DNA from: DATBSK01 sp040902705
GTDB taxonomy: Bacteria > Actinomycetota > Acidimicrobiia > IMCC26256 > PALSA-555
DNA: 55,689 nucleotides
Assembly (NCBI GenBank): GCA_040902705.1
Contig: JBBDWT010000001.1
Coordinates: 1-55,689 of the forward strand
Direction: 5' to 3'
Part shown: in pieces, positions 41,378 to 49,513 of the stretch
Layout: each line of letters opens with the position of its first letter
How positions within the stretch are numbered: position 1 is the first letter of the stretch
Notes under the pieces: model-generated
Database searches by the model: none
Told to the model about the DNA's origin: nothing
What the model saw: only the letters and a program-made list of their open reading frames with translations
Program-made: the position numbers and the translations under genes

Positions 41378-41977
41378 ATGCGTTGTATGAAGCCCATGGT
41401 TGTCGGCTCGATGACGGGGATCCTCATTGCAGCCGCAAGCCTGACAGCAAGCGCGAACGTGGCGCCCAGCGTCCGCGCGGCCAAGCCATGCGCGGCGACA
41501 GGAACCATCGTTCGGGCGAATGGCAAGCCTGCGAAGAACAGTGGCAACGAGAACTCAGGGAAGTTGTTCAAGGACCGTAAGGACAAGCGAGACGAAGACC
41601 AAGAGCGCGCGATTGGCCGAACCGCGAACCTGGGCGGCTACACGACGACTGTGGTCGGTGGCGGGTTCGCCGAGGCGTTGTCCGACTTCGAGACCAATGG
41701 CTATCTGCGGGTCTCGGTCAAGCTCTGCAGCCGTGATGACGGCACCCAGGGATACACGCCTTTCGATTGGTCGGTTCAAACGCCTGCAGGCCAGGTGATC
41801 CAACCGACTTTCTCTTTGTCGCCGACTCTCGATACGGGTGATCTGATCAAGGGCGGTGAGATCGCCGGGGATGTCATCTTCGAAGTCGGCCCACAACGAG
41901 GTGACTTCTACGTCATCTACACACCGAGTTCGGAGCTCTTCGAAGACTCGCGCGGCATCTGGAAGTTGACGATCTAA
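41378..41977 (+). CDS. secreted protein with DUF4352-like (immunoglobulin-type) domain
   Basis: 199 residues. A signal-type N-terminus (MVVGSMTGILIAAASLTASA) is followed by a charged low-complexity linker (KNSGNENSGKLFKDRKDKRD) and a beta-rich domain. LGGYTTTVVGGGF, NGYLRVSVKLCSRDD, FDWSVQTPAGQVIQP, DLIKGGEIAGDVIFEV and GDFYVIYTPS follow the DUF4352/telokin-like pattern of exported lipoprotein-type domains. No lipobox cysteine is evident. The ribosome binding site is GGGAG (41369-41373). Function unknown. Its sequence is less GC-rich than core genes, which fits horizontal acquisition. Confidence 0.65.
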   Translation: MRCMKPMVVGSMTGILIAAASLTASANVAPSVRAAKPCAATGTIVRANGKPAKNSGNENSGKLFKDRKDKRDEDQERAIGRTANLGGYTTTVVGGGFAEALSDFETNGYLRVSVKLCSRDDGTQGYTPFDWSVQTPAGQVIQPTFSLSPTLDTGDLIKGGEIAGDVIFEVGPQRGDFYVIYTPSSELFEDSRGIWKLTI

Positions 41978-42023
41978 GCCAGCCGCTCATTGACGGGGCA
42001 AGCACTCCGGAGGTTCATCTCGG

Positions 42024-42626
42024 ATGGCAGACTGCACCCAGGGCCATGCGAACCCTGAGGGACAACGGTTCTGCGGCGACTGCGGCGAGCCACTCCCGAC
42101 AGGTCTGAGCGAAGCGCCACCCACTAATGAGGCCTTCGATCGAGTACCGGTTCCAGGAGGTGTTGTCACCGCCGACGAGCCTGGAGTTCGCGCGTGCCCA
42201 GGATGGCTGATTCCGGCGGTCGTAGGCGGCGCTCTTATTGCGATCGTCCTGATCGCCGTGTTTGTCCTGGGAGGTGGTGGCGGTGACGAGGGGCAACGGG
42301 TCAGCGGCACGTTCACTCTGTTTGACCAGGACACAGCGGATCTCGATTGCATTGGCACTGGGGGCTACAACGACATCGGGCCAGGAACGGAGGTCCGCGT
42401 GTCAGACGAAGGAGGCACGGTCTTGGCAACCGGAGCACTCGGTTCCGGTAAGGATCTCGAGGGGCTCGGGTGCATCTATCGGTTCTCACTCAAGACGGTC
42501 CCAGACGCGAACTTCTACGAGTTCGAGGTGGCGCATCGCGGCGGCATTACCTACTCACGCGCCAAGCTGGAGAACCAAGAGTGGCGCGTAGACCTCTCGC
42601 TCGGCGATATCGGCAATGACCTCTGA
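42024..42626 (+). CDS. zinc-ribbon protein with single membrane helix and exported domain
   Basis: 200 residues, with a good ribosome binding site (GGAGG, 42009-42013). The cytoplasmic N-terminus is a zinc ribbon (CTQGHANPEGQRFCGDCGEPL). A membrane helix follows (WLIPAVVGGALIAIVLIAVFV, about residues 61-81), then a glycine/aspartate linker and a beta-rich external domain with a Cys pair (DLDCIGTGGYND; LGCIYRFSLKT). The layout resembles actinobacterial zinc-ribbon-TM proteins that display small Ig-like domains. It is 46 nt after the DUF4352-like gene and may share its transcript. Role unknown. Confidence 0.65.
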   Translation: MADCTQGHANPEGQRFCGDCGEPLPTGLSEAPPTNEAFDRVPVPGGVVTADEPGVRACPGWLIPAVVGGALIAIVLIAVFVLGGGGGDEGQRVSGTFTLFDQDTADLDCIGTGGYNDIGPGTEVRVSDEGGTVLATGALGSGKDLEGLGCIYRFSLKTVPDANFYEFEVAHRGGITYSRAKLENQEWRVDLSLGDIGNDL

Positions 42627-43037
42627 AACGAGATCGAGGGCCATTCCACGATGTGCCCTGCGGTGATCGCTTCCTATCCGCCAGTTCTGGGCAAGCCCGC
42701 CGGGGGCATTGCCGGCACCTCGGCGAAGATTTGACTGGGCCCGTCCCGTGAGGCATCAGCGCGGGTCCACGCACGATCACCGCAACGGCTCTCCAGCCGC
42801 CAATCTCTCGCGGCTCAGATTGCGGTCATTGCGTGCATAGGGCCTCCGAACCACCACCGACGCTGCTCGCCACACGCGTCCGTGGTCACCCCACGTTCAC
42901 AGTCGACGTTCCGCAACCTGACATCTCCGGACTCGAGTAGGCACGGCCGCCGGGCCGGCGTGCGAACCGACCTCCGGTACTCTGTCGCGATCACCGACGC
43001 CAGCGTGCTGGCTCGCGGCGGCGCTGCTTCGAGCGCG
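42627..43037 (+). other. intergenic region before the acyltransferase gene
   Basis: About 400 nt. The first part (42627-42880) shows no coding character and is the right limit of the less GC-rich island. TACTCT at 42978-42983 is a possible -10 box. An open frame continues upstream of 43038 to 42882, but its sequence does not look like protein, so I leave it out. Confidence 0.45.
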
Positions 43038-45116
43038 GTGACGACGGGAGCCTGTCAGCAAACTCAGACTCCGACGTCCCTCGCGCGTCCGTCACCGGAC
43101 GCTCCCTCGACGCGCCTCGCGCACCTGCGGGCGCTCGACGGACTGCGGGGCGTGGCCGTCCTCGCCGTCGTCTGCTACCACTTCGCTCCCGACGTGGCGC
43201 CCGGGGGGTTCCTGGGCGTCGACCTCTTCTTCGTGCTCAGCGGGTTCCTGATCACGACCCTGCTCGTGAAGGAGTGGGACGGGACGCGGCGGATCTCGCT
43301 CTCGTCGTTCTGGGTGCGACGGGCACGACGGCTCCTACCTGCGCTCGTGCTCGTGCTCGGAGTCGTCGGCGTCTACTCGCTGATCTTCCCCGACCCGGTC
43401 GACGCGCACCGCTTCGGCCTCGATGGGCTGTCCGCGCTGGGGTACGTCGCGAACTGGCACTTCATCGACTCGGGGCAGGCGTACATCGACCAGTTCCTGC
43501 ACCAGGCGACGAGCCCGCTGCGGCACATGTGGTCGCTCGCGATCGAGGAGCAGTTCTATCTGCTGTGGCCGCTCCTGGTGGTGGGCGTCACGAAGCTGGT
43601 CGGGCGCCGGGGAGGCGCGCTTGCGCCGGCGAGGCGTCGGACGTTCCGGCGCGCGCTGATGGCGCTGTGCATCGTGCTGGGCATCCTCTCGTTCGTACGG
43701 ATGATCACGCTGTTCGCGTCGGGCGGCGACCTGAACCGCGTGTACTACGGCACCGACAGCCGGGCCTTCGTCATCCTGATCGGCGCCGCGCTCGCCGTGC
43801 TCACGTTCGGTGTCCCCGCCGTCTCGCGCACGCGGCGCGGCGCGGTCGTGGTCATCGGCACTGGTGGCGCGGTCGCGCTCATGGTCGCGATGGCCTCGCT
43901 GACGGTCGAGTCGTCCTGGCTCTACGAAGGGGGCTACGGCCTCGTCGCGATCGCCATGGCACTGGTGCTCCTGGCGGCGGCGCAGCCGGGCTTCAACCCG
44001 CTCGCGCGCCTGCTCAGCCTGCGCGCCCTCGTGGGGCTCGGGCTCATCTCCTACGGCGTGTACCTGTGGCACTGGCCGGTGTCGCTGTGGATCACCGAGG
44101 GGGGCACCGGGATCGGGGAGCCGTGGCTCTTCCTCGTCCGGTCGGTGGTGACGCTCGCGGTCTCGCTCGCGAGCTACGCGCTGCTCGAGCAGCCGATCCG
44201 GACGGGCACGCTGCGCCTCGGCTTCCGCCCGGGCACGGTGGCCGCGGCCGGCGTCGTGGTGGCGGTCGTCGTCGTGCTCGTGGTGCCGGCCGTGGCGTTC
44301 CCGTCCGTGCGCACCGCCCCGACCACCGCGGCGCCTGCGGCCGAGGTCGTGGACGTCCAGGCCGGGTACGCAGGCGCCCCCCGCTGCGACGGCGGAGCGG
44401 CACCGGCCACGCGGATCGATCCCGACCGACGCCTCGTGGTCCAGTTCGAGGGCAACTCGCTCGCGGGTGAGATGCGTGACTGCCTCAGGAAGATCATGCG
44501 GCCGCGCGGCGTGCGGTTCGCGACGGTCAACCCACCCGACTTCCTGCTGTGCAACGAGCTGCCGGCGATCAGGGAGCAGGTGCAGAAGACACGTCCGGAC
44601 GCCGGGATCCTCTTCGCGTTCGTCGCGTACGACCCGCGCTGCGGCGAGCCGTGGCACCGCTCGGTCGACGACCTGATCGCGATCTGGAAGGACGCCGGGA
44701 TGCACGTCTTCCTCGTGCCGTCGCCCGGGTTCATCACGGGCACCCAGGAGGCCGACAACCTCAGCACGGGCCCCGCGCAGGAGGCGATCTACTACGGGGC
44801 GCTCGCGGCGCAGGACCCCGAGCACATCACCCTGCTCGACGCGGGCTCGTTCGTCCGCACCGACACGGGGGAGTACGTGTGGCGCATGCCGTGCCTCCCG
44901 GGAGGCGAGCCGGGATGCGACGCGAACGACACGGTCGGGGTCCGGTACATCGACGGGCTGCACTTCTGCACCGATCCCGAGTTCTCGGGCCACGGCTGCG
45001 TCGGGGAGCAGTACATGGGCGGGCAGCGACGCGGCGCGTCGTCGATCGCCGCCGGACTGATCCCCGGGCTGGAGGCGCTGGTGGCGAGGAGCTCGGCCCA
45101 GGCCGCGAGCGGCTGA
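43038..45116 (+). CDS. OafA-type acyltransferase with C-terminal SGNH domain
   Basis: About 692 residues. The N-terminal acyltransferase-3 domain has ten or so membrane helices and its signatures: LRALDGLRGVAVLAVVCYHF (His at the active site), GGFLGVDLFFVLSGFLITTL, SFWVRRARRLLPALVLV and SLAIEEQFYLLWPLL. The external C-terminal domain (about 480-692) is SGNH-like, with the block I segment QFEGNSLAGEM (GNS in place of GDS) and the catalytic pair in YIDGLHFC (D-x2-H). Such enzymes O-acetylate envelope glycans. The start is uncertain: GTG 43038 is chosen, with GTG 43005 and upstream GTGs possible. No operon partners; the next gene is convergent. Confidence 0.85.
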   Translation: MTTGACQQTQTPTSLARPSPDAPSTRLAHLRALDGLRGVAVLAVVCYHFAPDVAPGGFLGVDLFFVLSGFLITTLLVKEWDGTRRISLSSFWVRRARRLLPALVLVLGVVGVYSLIFPDPVDAHRFGLDGLSALGYVANWHFIDSGQAYIDQFLHQATSPLRHMWSLAIEEQFYLLWPLLVVGVTKLVGRRGGALAPARRRTFRRALMALCIVLGILSFVRMITLFASGGDLNRVYYGTDSRAFVILIGAALAVLTFGVPAVSRTRRGAVVVIGTGGAVALMVAMASLTVESSWLYEGGYGLVAIAMALVLLAAAQPGFNPLARLLSLRALVGLGLISYGVYLWHWPVSLWITEGGTGIGEPWLFLVRSVVTLAVSLASYALLEQPIRTGTLRLGFRPGTVAAAGVVVAVVVVLVVPAVAFPSVRTAPTTAAPAAEVVDVQAGYAGAPRCDGGAAPATRIDPDRRLVVQFEGNSLAGEMRDCLRKIMRPRGVRFATVNPPDFLLCNELPAIREQVQKTRPDAGILFAFVAYDPRCGEPWHRSVDDLIAIWKDAGMHVFLVPSPGFITGTQEADNLSTGPAQEAIYYGALAAQDPEHITLLDAGSFVRTDTGEYVWRMPCLPGGEPGCDANDTVGVRYIDGLHFCTDPEFSGHGCVGEQYMGGQRRGASSIAAGLIPGLEALVARSSAQAASG

Positions 45117-45190
45117 GGCTCGGCCCAGTTCGCGCGCTCGGTCGCGTCGCCTTCGCGTTCGCTCCGATCGGTGAGCGTTGCTCGCTCCCG

Positions 45191-45211
45191 CCGGCGGCCT
45201 ACGTCCGCCGG
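45191..45211. terminator. candidate bidirectional hairpin between convergent genes
   Basis: CCGGCGG (45191-45197) and CCGCCGG (45205-45211) form a 7-bp GC stem with a 7-nt loop, between the acyltransferase stop and the HNH gene stop (45199). No U-tract. Confidence 0.35.
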
Positions 45212-46317
45212 GAGGGCCGGGAGGGCGGGGAGCGTCCCGCGCGTGCGTGCTCGGCGACGTGGTGACGCCGGCAGCGCAGCTCGAGGTTGTCGAGATCGGT
45301 GCGGCCTCCGAGGATCCAGTGGAGCTTGTGGTGGGCGTCGCACCATTCGGGTGGGGCGGTGCACCCGGGCTCGACGCACCCGCCGTCGCGGATCGCGAGC
45401 GCTCGGCGCTGGGCCCCGCTGACGACCGGCGTCGCCCGCCCGAGGTCGAGGATCGTGCTCGTGCCCCGCATCAGCACTCGGCTCACCGCGGCGTCGCACG
45501 CGAGCCGCACCGCGGTCGCGTGATCGATGGGATCGCCACCGAGGAGCTCGCAGCGGGTGTGCACGAGGTCGGTCGGGAAGCGGCCCTGGAGGCGATCGAG
45601 GTCGACGACGACCGCCAACGTCGTGCCGGCTCCGGGCGTGCCCCCGACCAGGGTGCCGAGCGCGTCGGCGCGCCGCTGCGACAGGCTCCGCGGGGGCTCG
45701 GGACCGTCGACCGGGTCGGGCGGCTCCAGCGCGTCGAGCGCCGCGGCGAAGCGCGCGCCGGTCTCCGCGTCGACCCACCCGTCGATGCGGGCCATCGAGT
45801 CGAGCATCTGCGAGATGTGGAGGTGGCGCCGCGCGATCCGTGCCTCGGACGGCTCTCGGCCGACGAGGTTCTCCGCGAGGGAGCGCCAGTGCTCCATCGG
45901 GATCTTGAAGTCTTCGGGCGACGTCACGCGTGCGGCGTCGAGGATCCCGTCCTCGTGTTCGCCGTAGAGGTCCTCGACGTGTCGCGCCGCGCGCGCCGCG
46001 ACGTGCACGTGGGCAGGAGAGATGTCGCCCGCGGCGAGCGCCTTCGCCGTCGACTGGTGACCCTGCACGAGCCGCGCGGAGCGGACGAGCTCACGGGCGT
46101 CGTGCGTGGTGACCGCAGCGCGCTGTGAGAGCCACGACGCGGCGCTCAGCGATCCGTCCTCGGCCCAGGCGGCCATCGCGTCCCACTCGCCGGCGCAGCG
46201 CAGCACCTCGGCGGCCACCTCGTGCTGGTGCGAGAGCAGCTCGAGCAGCCGCACGGACACGGCGACAGCCGACCACCCGAGACGGTCCTCCGCGGCGATC
46301 TCGTCCAAGTCGAACAT
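45199..46317 (-). CDS. DUF222 / HNH endonuclease domain protein (13E12 family)
   Basis: 372 residues. The long DUF222 region (about 20-290) includes ALAAGDISPAHVHVAARAAR and AALDALEPPDPVDG. The C-terminal HNH domain reads CVEPGCTAPPEWCDAHHKLH then LDNLELRCRRHHV: zinc-binding C-x4-C...C-x2-H and the catalytic AHH / N-L-x-L-C motif. This family, named after the mycobacterial REP13E12 repeats, is abundant in Actinomycetota and often near mobile DNA. Nuclease activity is presumed. The start at the ATG 46317 has a CATACT box 7 nt upstream. Confidence 0.9.
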   Translation of the reverse strand: MFDLDEIAAEDRLGWSAVAVSVRLLELLSHQHEVAAEVLRCAGEWDAMAAWAEDGSLSAASWLSQRAAVTTHDARELVRSARLVQGHQSTAKALAAGDISPAHVHVAARAARHVEDLYGEHEDGILDAARVTSPEDFKIPMEHWRSLAENLVGREPSEARIARRHLHISQMLDSMARIDGWVDAETGARFAAALDALEPPDPVDGPEPPRSLSQRRADALGTLVGGTPGAGTTLAVVVDLDRLQGRFPTDLVHTRCELLGGDPIDHATAVRLACDAAVSRVLMRGTSTILDLGRATPVVSGAQRRALAIRDGGCVEPGCTAPPEWCDAHHKLHWILGGRTDLDNLELRCRRHHVAEHARAGRSPPSRPSRRT

Positions 46318-46505
46318 GCCCTCAGTATGAGGACAGGGTGTGACACCCGCCTCCCGGCACAGACCCGCAGGTCAGAGGCCCGGAAGTGGCCACCGGGGCG
46401 GGAGCGCCCCTTGTGGTCTGTCCCGCGCGGTGACTAGCGTTCGGTCATCCACAGGGAGAGCGAAGATCTCCCCAAGCAATCCCCAGGTCGGGGGGAGTCC
46501 TACAC

Positions 46506-46946
46506 ATGGCTGTCCACAAGTCGGAGCTCCCGCTGTCGGGTGAGCACAGCTTCCCGGGCGGATACGCGACGATCAGCCGCTGCCGCCGCTGCGGGATCGT
46601 CATCGGGTTCGGGGACCGCTGCGACCTCTGCGTCGGAGGCGCGACCAGCCACGTCGACGCGCCGGGGGAGTACAAGGGCCGCCACCACACCGAGTGGTCC
46701 GCGACCGTCGACGAGCTCATCATCCAGGGCGACGACGACGAGGCCGAGTCCCTCCTCCTCCACCTGATCGCGGCGACGGAGGCGGAGGCGCTCCTCGCCG
46801 CGGTGCCGCCGTTCGAGCGTCACTTCCGGCGCCTCGCGCAGATCGCAGTCCGGCGCGGCGACACGAAGTTCGAGGCGAAGATCCTCGCGCGGTACGAGCA
46901 GTGCGCCCGTCGTCCGTACGACGACGCCGAGCGCGCCACCAGCTGA
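46506..46946 (+). CDS. small zinc-ribbon helical protein, unknown function
   Basis: 146 residues. A zinc ribbon (SRCRRCGIVIGFGDRCDLCV) is followed by a helical region. ESLLLHLIAATEAEAL and FERHFRRLAQIAVRRGDTKF match a pattern seen in uncharacterised actinobacterial proteins. Preceded by GGGGGAG (46491-46497), a clear ribosome binding site. No membrane segment. Nothing in the neighbourhood indicates its task. Confidence 0.68.
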   Translation: MAVHKSELPLSGEHSFPGGYATISRCRRCGIVIGFGDRCDLCVGGATSHVDAPGEYKGRHHTEWSATVDELIIQGDDDEAESLLLHLIAATEAEALLAAVPPFERHFRRLAQIAVRRGDTKFEAKILARYEQCARRPYDDAERATS

Positions 46947-46966
46947 CGCCAGCCGGGCGCGGCGCA

Positions 46967-47506
46967 TCAGACAGGCATCGGAGCCGCTTCGTGCCGTGAG
47001 GTGCGGTAGAGGCGGACGGGGTCGGGGATCCCGCGCATCACCACCGGCCCGAGCTCTTCGAGCTGGAAGCGCGGCAATGCATCGCCTGCTGCTTCGGCGA
47101 CGTCGGCCGAGATGAGGAGCTCACCCGGGCCGGCGGCGCCGGCGATGCGCGACGCGAGGTTCACGGCGTGACCGACCAAGTCGTCACCGCGGGGCGTCGG
47201 GCAGCCCCAGTGCATGCCCATGCGCACCCACAGCGGTGAGCCGCCGCGCGTCACTTCGGCGAAGCGGTCGAGCAGCTCGAGGCACGTCTCGAGGGCAATG
47301 GGAGCGGCCGGGATCCAGAGCATGAGCCCGTCGCCGAGATCCTTGACGATCCGGGCCTGGGGAGGGAGCGCGTCGTGGACGAGGCGACCTTGGAGGTCGA
47401 GCAACGCGAGCGCTTCGTCATCCCCGCGGGCTGCGGTGAACTGGGTGAATCCGACGATGTCGGTGAACACGATGGCGCCGACGCTCTGGCCGCCGGCTGC
47501 GTTCAC
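46967..47506 (-). CDS. class III nucleotide-cyclase-domain protein
   Basis: 179 residues from a GTG that overlaps the stop of the upstream DUF4097 gene. The guanylate/adenylate cyclase homology domain is plain: VFTDIVGFTQFTAARGDDEA (metal-binding Asp in FTDI), VKDLGDGLMLW (second metal Asp), RMGMHWGCPTPRGDDLVGHA, and VNLASRIAGAAGPGELLIS (N-x3-R transition-state pair). All catalytic positions appear present, so it could make cAMP. It has no sensor domain of its own and is coupled to the adjacent DUF4097 protein. The third gene of the minus-strand cluster is an ArsR-type regulator. Confidence 0.85.
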   Translation of the reverse strand: MNAAGGQSVGAIVFTDIVGFTQFTAARGDDEALALLDLQGRLVHDALPPQARIVKDLGDGLMLWIPAAPIALETCLELLDRFAEVTRGGSPLWVRMGMHWGCPTPRGDDLVGHAVNLASRIAGAAGPGELLISADVAEAAGDALPRFQLEELGPVVMRGIPDPVRLYRTSRHEAAPMPV

Positions 47507-48201
47507 CGTTCGGTCACCGTGACGCTGCCACTTCGGGTGGTGACCCGGACGGCCCCGTCGGTTCCCGGTGCACAGTCGCAGCGAACAGCTCCGCTCGCGG
47601 CGTGGAGGTCGGTCGCCGGGTGCTGCCCCTTGGGCACGGTGATGGTGACCGAGCCGGAATGGGCGTCGACATCGACGGTGCCGGGTTCCGCGACTCCGAG
47701 GGTGACGGTGCCGCTTCCCGCGTGCACGGTCGCGGAGCCGACTGCATCCGCGTCGATGCCTCCCGACACGGTGGCGAGGTCGACGGATCCGGCGCGGCCG
47801 ACGCGGAGGTCGCCGCTCTGGGAGTGGCAGCGACATGCTGAGTCGCAGCTCCGCACTTCGATGCTACCGGAGGCAGTGCGCGCGTCGGCCCCTCCGACCT
47901 GGTCGATCTCGATCGTGCCGCTCTCGGTCGTGACCCGCGCCTGCCCGAGTCGTCCCTGCAGCGAGATCGAACCCGACGCCGTGCCCACGAACACGTCGGT
48001 CCCGGCCGGGCAACGCACCTCGACCTTGCCCGAACGCCCGACGACCTCGATGCCCTGGGCACCGGAGGTCACGGCTTCGGCGCCCCGCTCCACCAGGACG
48101 TCCGACCGGTCTTCGCCGACGACCGTCACCGAGCCCGACTGTGTCGTCACTCGGACGGTCGTTGCGCCCGCCACCGGGATGATCGTCGGTTGCCGCCCCA
48201 C
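47503..48201 (-). CDS. DUF4097-type beta-helix repeat protein
   Basis: 232 residues made of repeated short strands of the form (V/I)-x-(V/T)-x-S-G-S-(V/I): TTQSGSVTVVGE, GTASGSISLQGR, TTESGTIEIDQV, RTASGSIEVRSC, HSQSGDLRVGRA, DAHSGSVTITVP, TTRSGSVTVTER. This is the DUF4097 parallel beta-helix pattern. The family is often found with regulators and is thought to be a sensing or scaffolding module. No signal peptide is seen, so it is probably cytoplasmic. The stop overlaps the start of the cyclase-domain gene, suggesting that the two proteins work together. Confidence 0.8.
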   Translation of the reverse strand: MGRQPTIIPVAGATTVRVTTQSGSVTVVGEDRSDVLVERGAEAVTSGAQGIEVVGRSGKVEVRCPAGTDVFVGTASGSISLQGRLGQARVTTESGTIEIDQVGGADARTASGSIEVRSCDSACRCHSQSGDLRVGRAGSVDLATVSGGIDADAVGSATVHAGSGTVTLGVAEPGTVDVDAHSGSVTITVPKGQHPATDLHAASGAVRCDCAPGTDGAVRVTTRSGSVTVTER

Positions 48202-48217
48202 GACACTCGAGTATGCG

Positions 48218-48940
48218 TCACCGACGCGAGTGCGGCGGCGTGACTCCGGTCACGGCGTCGCGGCCACACCGTGGCTCGGCATGAGATCTCGGTTGAGCCA
48301 GTCGGCGCAACGCGTCTCTTCCGGATCTCGTGACGATCACGGCCCGCGTCTCTGGTTGCCGAATCACCCAGCCGTGGGTCACGAACACGTGGCACACGGC
48401 CGCGCCGAGGCTTCCGCCCAGGTGCGCCTGGCGTTCGGTCCAGTCGACGCACGCGGTCGCGAAGCGTCGCCGAGCCTTGGCCGTTCGCTCCAGATCGATG
48501 CCGAAGCGTGTGAACACCTCGGGCCCGGCCGGTCCGAGGCCGACGTCCTCGTCGTGTACCTCGAGTGCGTGAACATCGATGAGACGTTGGAACAGCTCGA
48601 CCCCGAGGACGCCAGCAAGGTGGTCGTAGCACGTGCGCGCCCGCGAGAGCGTCGGAGTCGCCCGTGCTTCGTGCGAGCTGCGGGAGAGCGCGGCGAGCGC
48701 TTCGAGCAGCGTTGCCACCGACGCGTTCGCGATGCGGTAGATCGACTTCCTCCCGTCGCGGTCGAACGCCACGAGGTTCGCGTCTCGGAGGACTCTCAGG
48801 TGGTTCGAGACGAGCGCCTGCGGTCTGTCGAGCTCGGCAACCAGCTCGGCAACGGCGGCCCGGTCCTCGGTCAGCCGATGGAGGATGGCGAGTCGCGTCT
48901 CGTCGGCGACCGCATGAGCGACGGTGAGCTGCGAGGACAC
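48218..48940 (-). CDS. ArsR-family transcriptional regulator with C-terminal domain
   Basis: 240 residues. The N-terminal winged helix (VADETRLAILHRLTEDRAAV; LDRPQALVSNHLRVLRDANL; GRKSIYRIANASV) is typical of ArsR/SmtB regulators. A C-terminal domain of about 140 residues starts with SRARTCYDHLAGVLGVELFQ, as in a common actinobacterial ArsR variant, and includes the segments WTERQAHLGGSLGAAVC and HGWVIRQPETRAV. It may bind a ligand. The GTG start at 48940 lies 27 nt from a perfect palindrome. It probably regulates itself and the divergent SnoaL-like gene, and possibly the DUF4097-cyclase genes 16 nt downstream. Confidence 0.85.
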   Translation of the reverse strand: MSSQLTVAHAVADETRLAILHRLTEDRAAVAELVAELDRPQALVSNHLRVLRDANLVAFDRDGRKSIYRIANASVATLLEALAALSRSSHEARATPTLSRARTCYDHLAGVLGVELFQRLIDVHALEVHDEDVGLGPAGPEVFTRFGIDLERTAKARRRFATACVDWTERQAHLGGSLGAAVCHVFVTHGWVIRQPETRAVIVTRSGRDALRRLAQPRSHAEPRCGRDAVTGVTPPHSRR

Positions 48941-48966
48941 TCGATCAGGGCCGCAGGAAGGTGCAT

Positions 48967-48976
48967 TGATGCATCA
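48967..48976. promoter_or_regulatory. candidate ArsR operator palindrome
   Basis: TGATGCATCA is a perfect 10-bp palindrome in the AT-rich intergenic region between the ArsR gene and the divergent SnoaL-like gene. The neighbouring GATGATATATCG supplies a likely -10 region. The position suits an autoregulatory operator. Confidence 0.45.
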
Positions 48977-49044
48977 TGACTAGATGATATATCGTGTGCC
49001 TTCACGGCGCGGGAGATCGGATGCCCGCGGGGGAGGGGAGCACG

Positions 49045-49476
49045 ATGTCGACCGGACAGGAGATCGAGTGCTTCGTCACCGCCTTCGCCGAGCACTGGGC
49101 CGAGGCTGACGGCGGGCTCGACCGCCTCATGCACCGCGGAGCGACGTTGCGCGTCGCCGGCGCGCGCGTGCCCTATGCGTTCGACGAGGCCGAGCAGTTC
49201 GTCGCGACGGTCAAGCGCGGCGTGCCCGACATCGAGCTCCGAGTCCTGGAGTGGGCGGCCCGCCGGGAGTCCGTCTTCACGGAGTGGGAGATGTCCGGGA
49301 CGCTCGGAGGGCGACGAGTGTCCTGGCAGGGGATCAACCGCAACACGCTCGAGGGATCGAAGTCGGTCGCCGCGATCTCGGGTTGGGACCGCTGGTCGCT
49401 GCTCGAGCAGGTGGAGCCGGAGCGTCCGCCGCTCGACCTCGCTCGCGAGCTGCTCCGGATCCAGACGGGGCAGTGA
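49045..49476 (+). CDS. SnoaL-like (NTF2-fold) protein
   Basis: 143 residues from an ATG with a strong ribosome binding site (GGGAGGGGAG, 49031-49040). The size and pattern (FVTAFAEHWAEADGGLDRLM; VATVKRGVPDIELRVLEWAA; VFTEWEMSGTLGGRRVSWQG; ISGWDRWSLLEQV) match the SnoaL/NTF2-like cone fold. Members include polyketide cyclases, isomerases and uncharacterised binding proteins. The substrate is unknown. Divergent from the ArsR-type regulator, which probably controls it. Confidence 0.72.
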   Translation: MSTGQEIECFVTAFAEHWAEADGGLDRLMHRGATLRVAGARVPYAFDEAEQFVATVKRGVPDIELRVLEWAARRESVFTEWEMSGTLGGRRVSWQGINRNTLEGSKSVAAISGWDRWSLLEQVEPERPPLDLARELLRIQTGQ

Positions 49477-49499
49477 TCCGGGTTCCTGGTCAGCACGCC

Positions 49500-49505
49500 T
49501 AGGCT
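49500..49505 (+). promoter_or_regulatory. -10 box of leaderless promoter for the GGT-like gene
   Basis: TAGGCT lies 8 nt before the GTG at 49514. Confidence 0.4.
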
Positions 49506-49513
49506 GCGCCGCC

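Noticed and set aside
42882..43037. Extended N-terminus of the OafA-type protein starting at 42882
   Set aside because: The extra ~50 residues look like translated non-coding DNA and a possible -10 box lies inside them. The acyltransferase domain begins after 43100.
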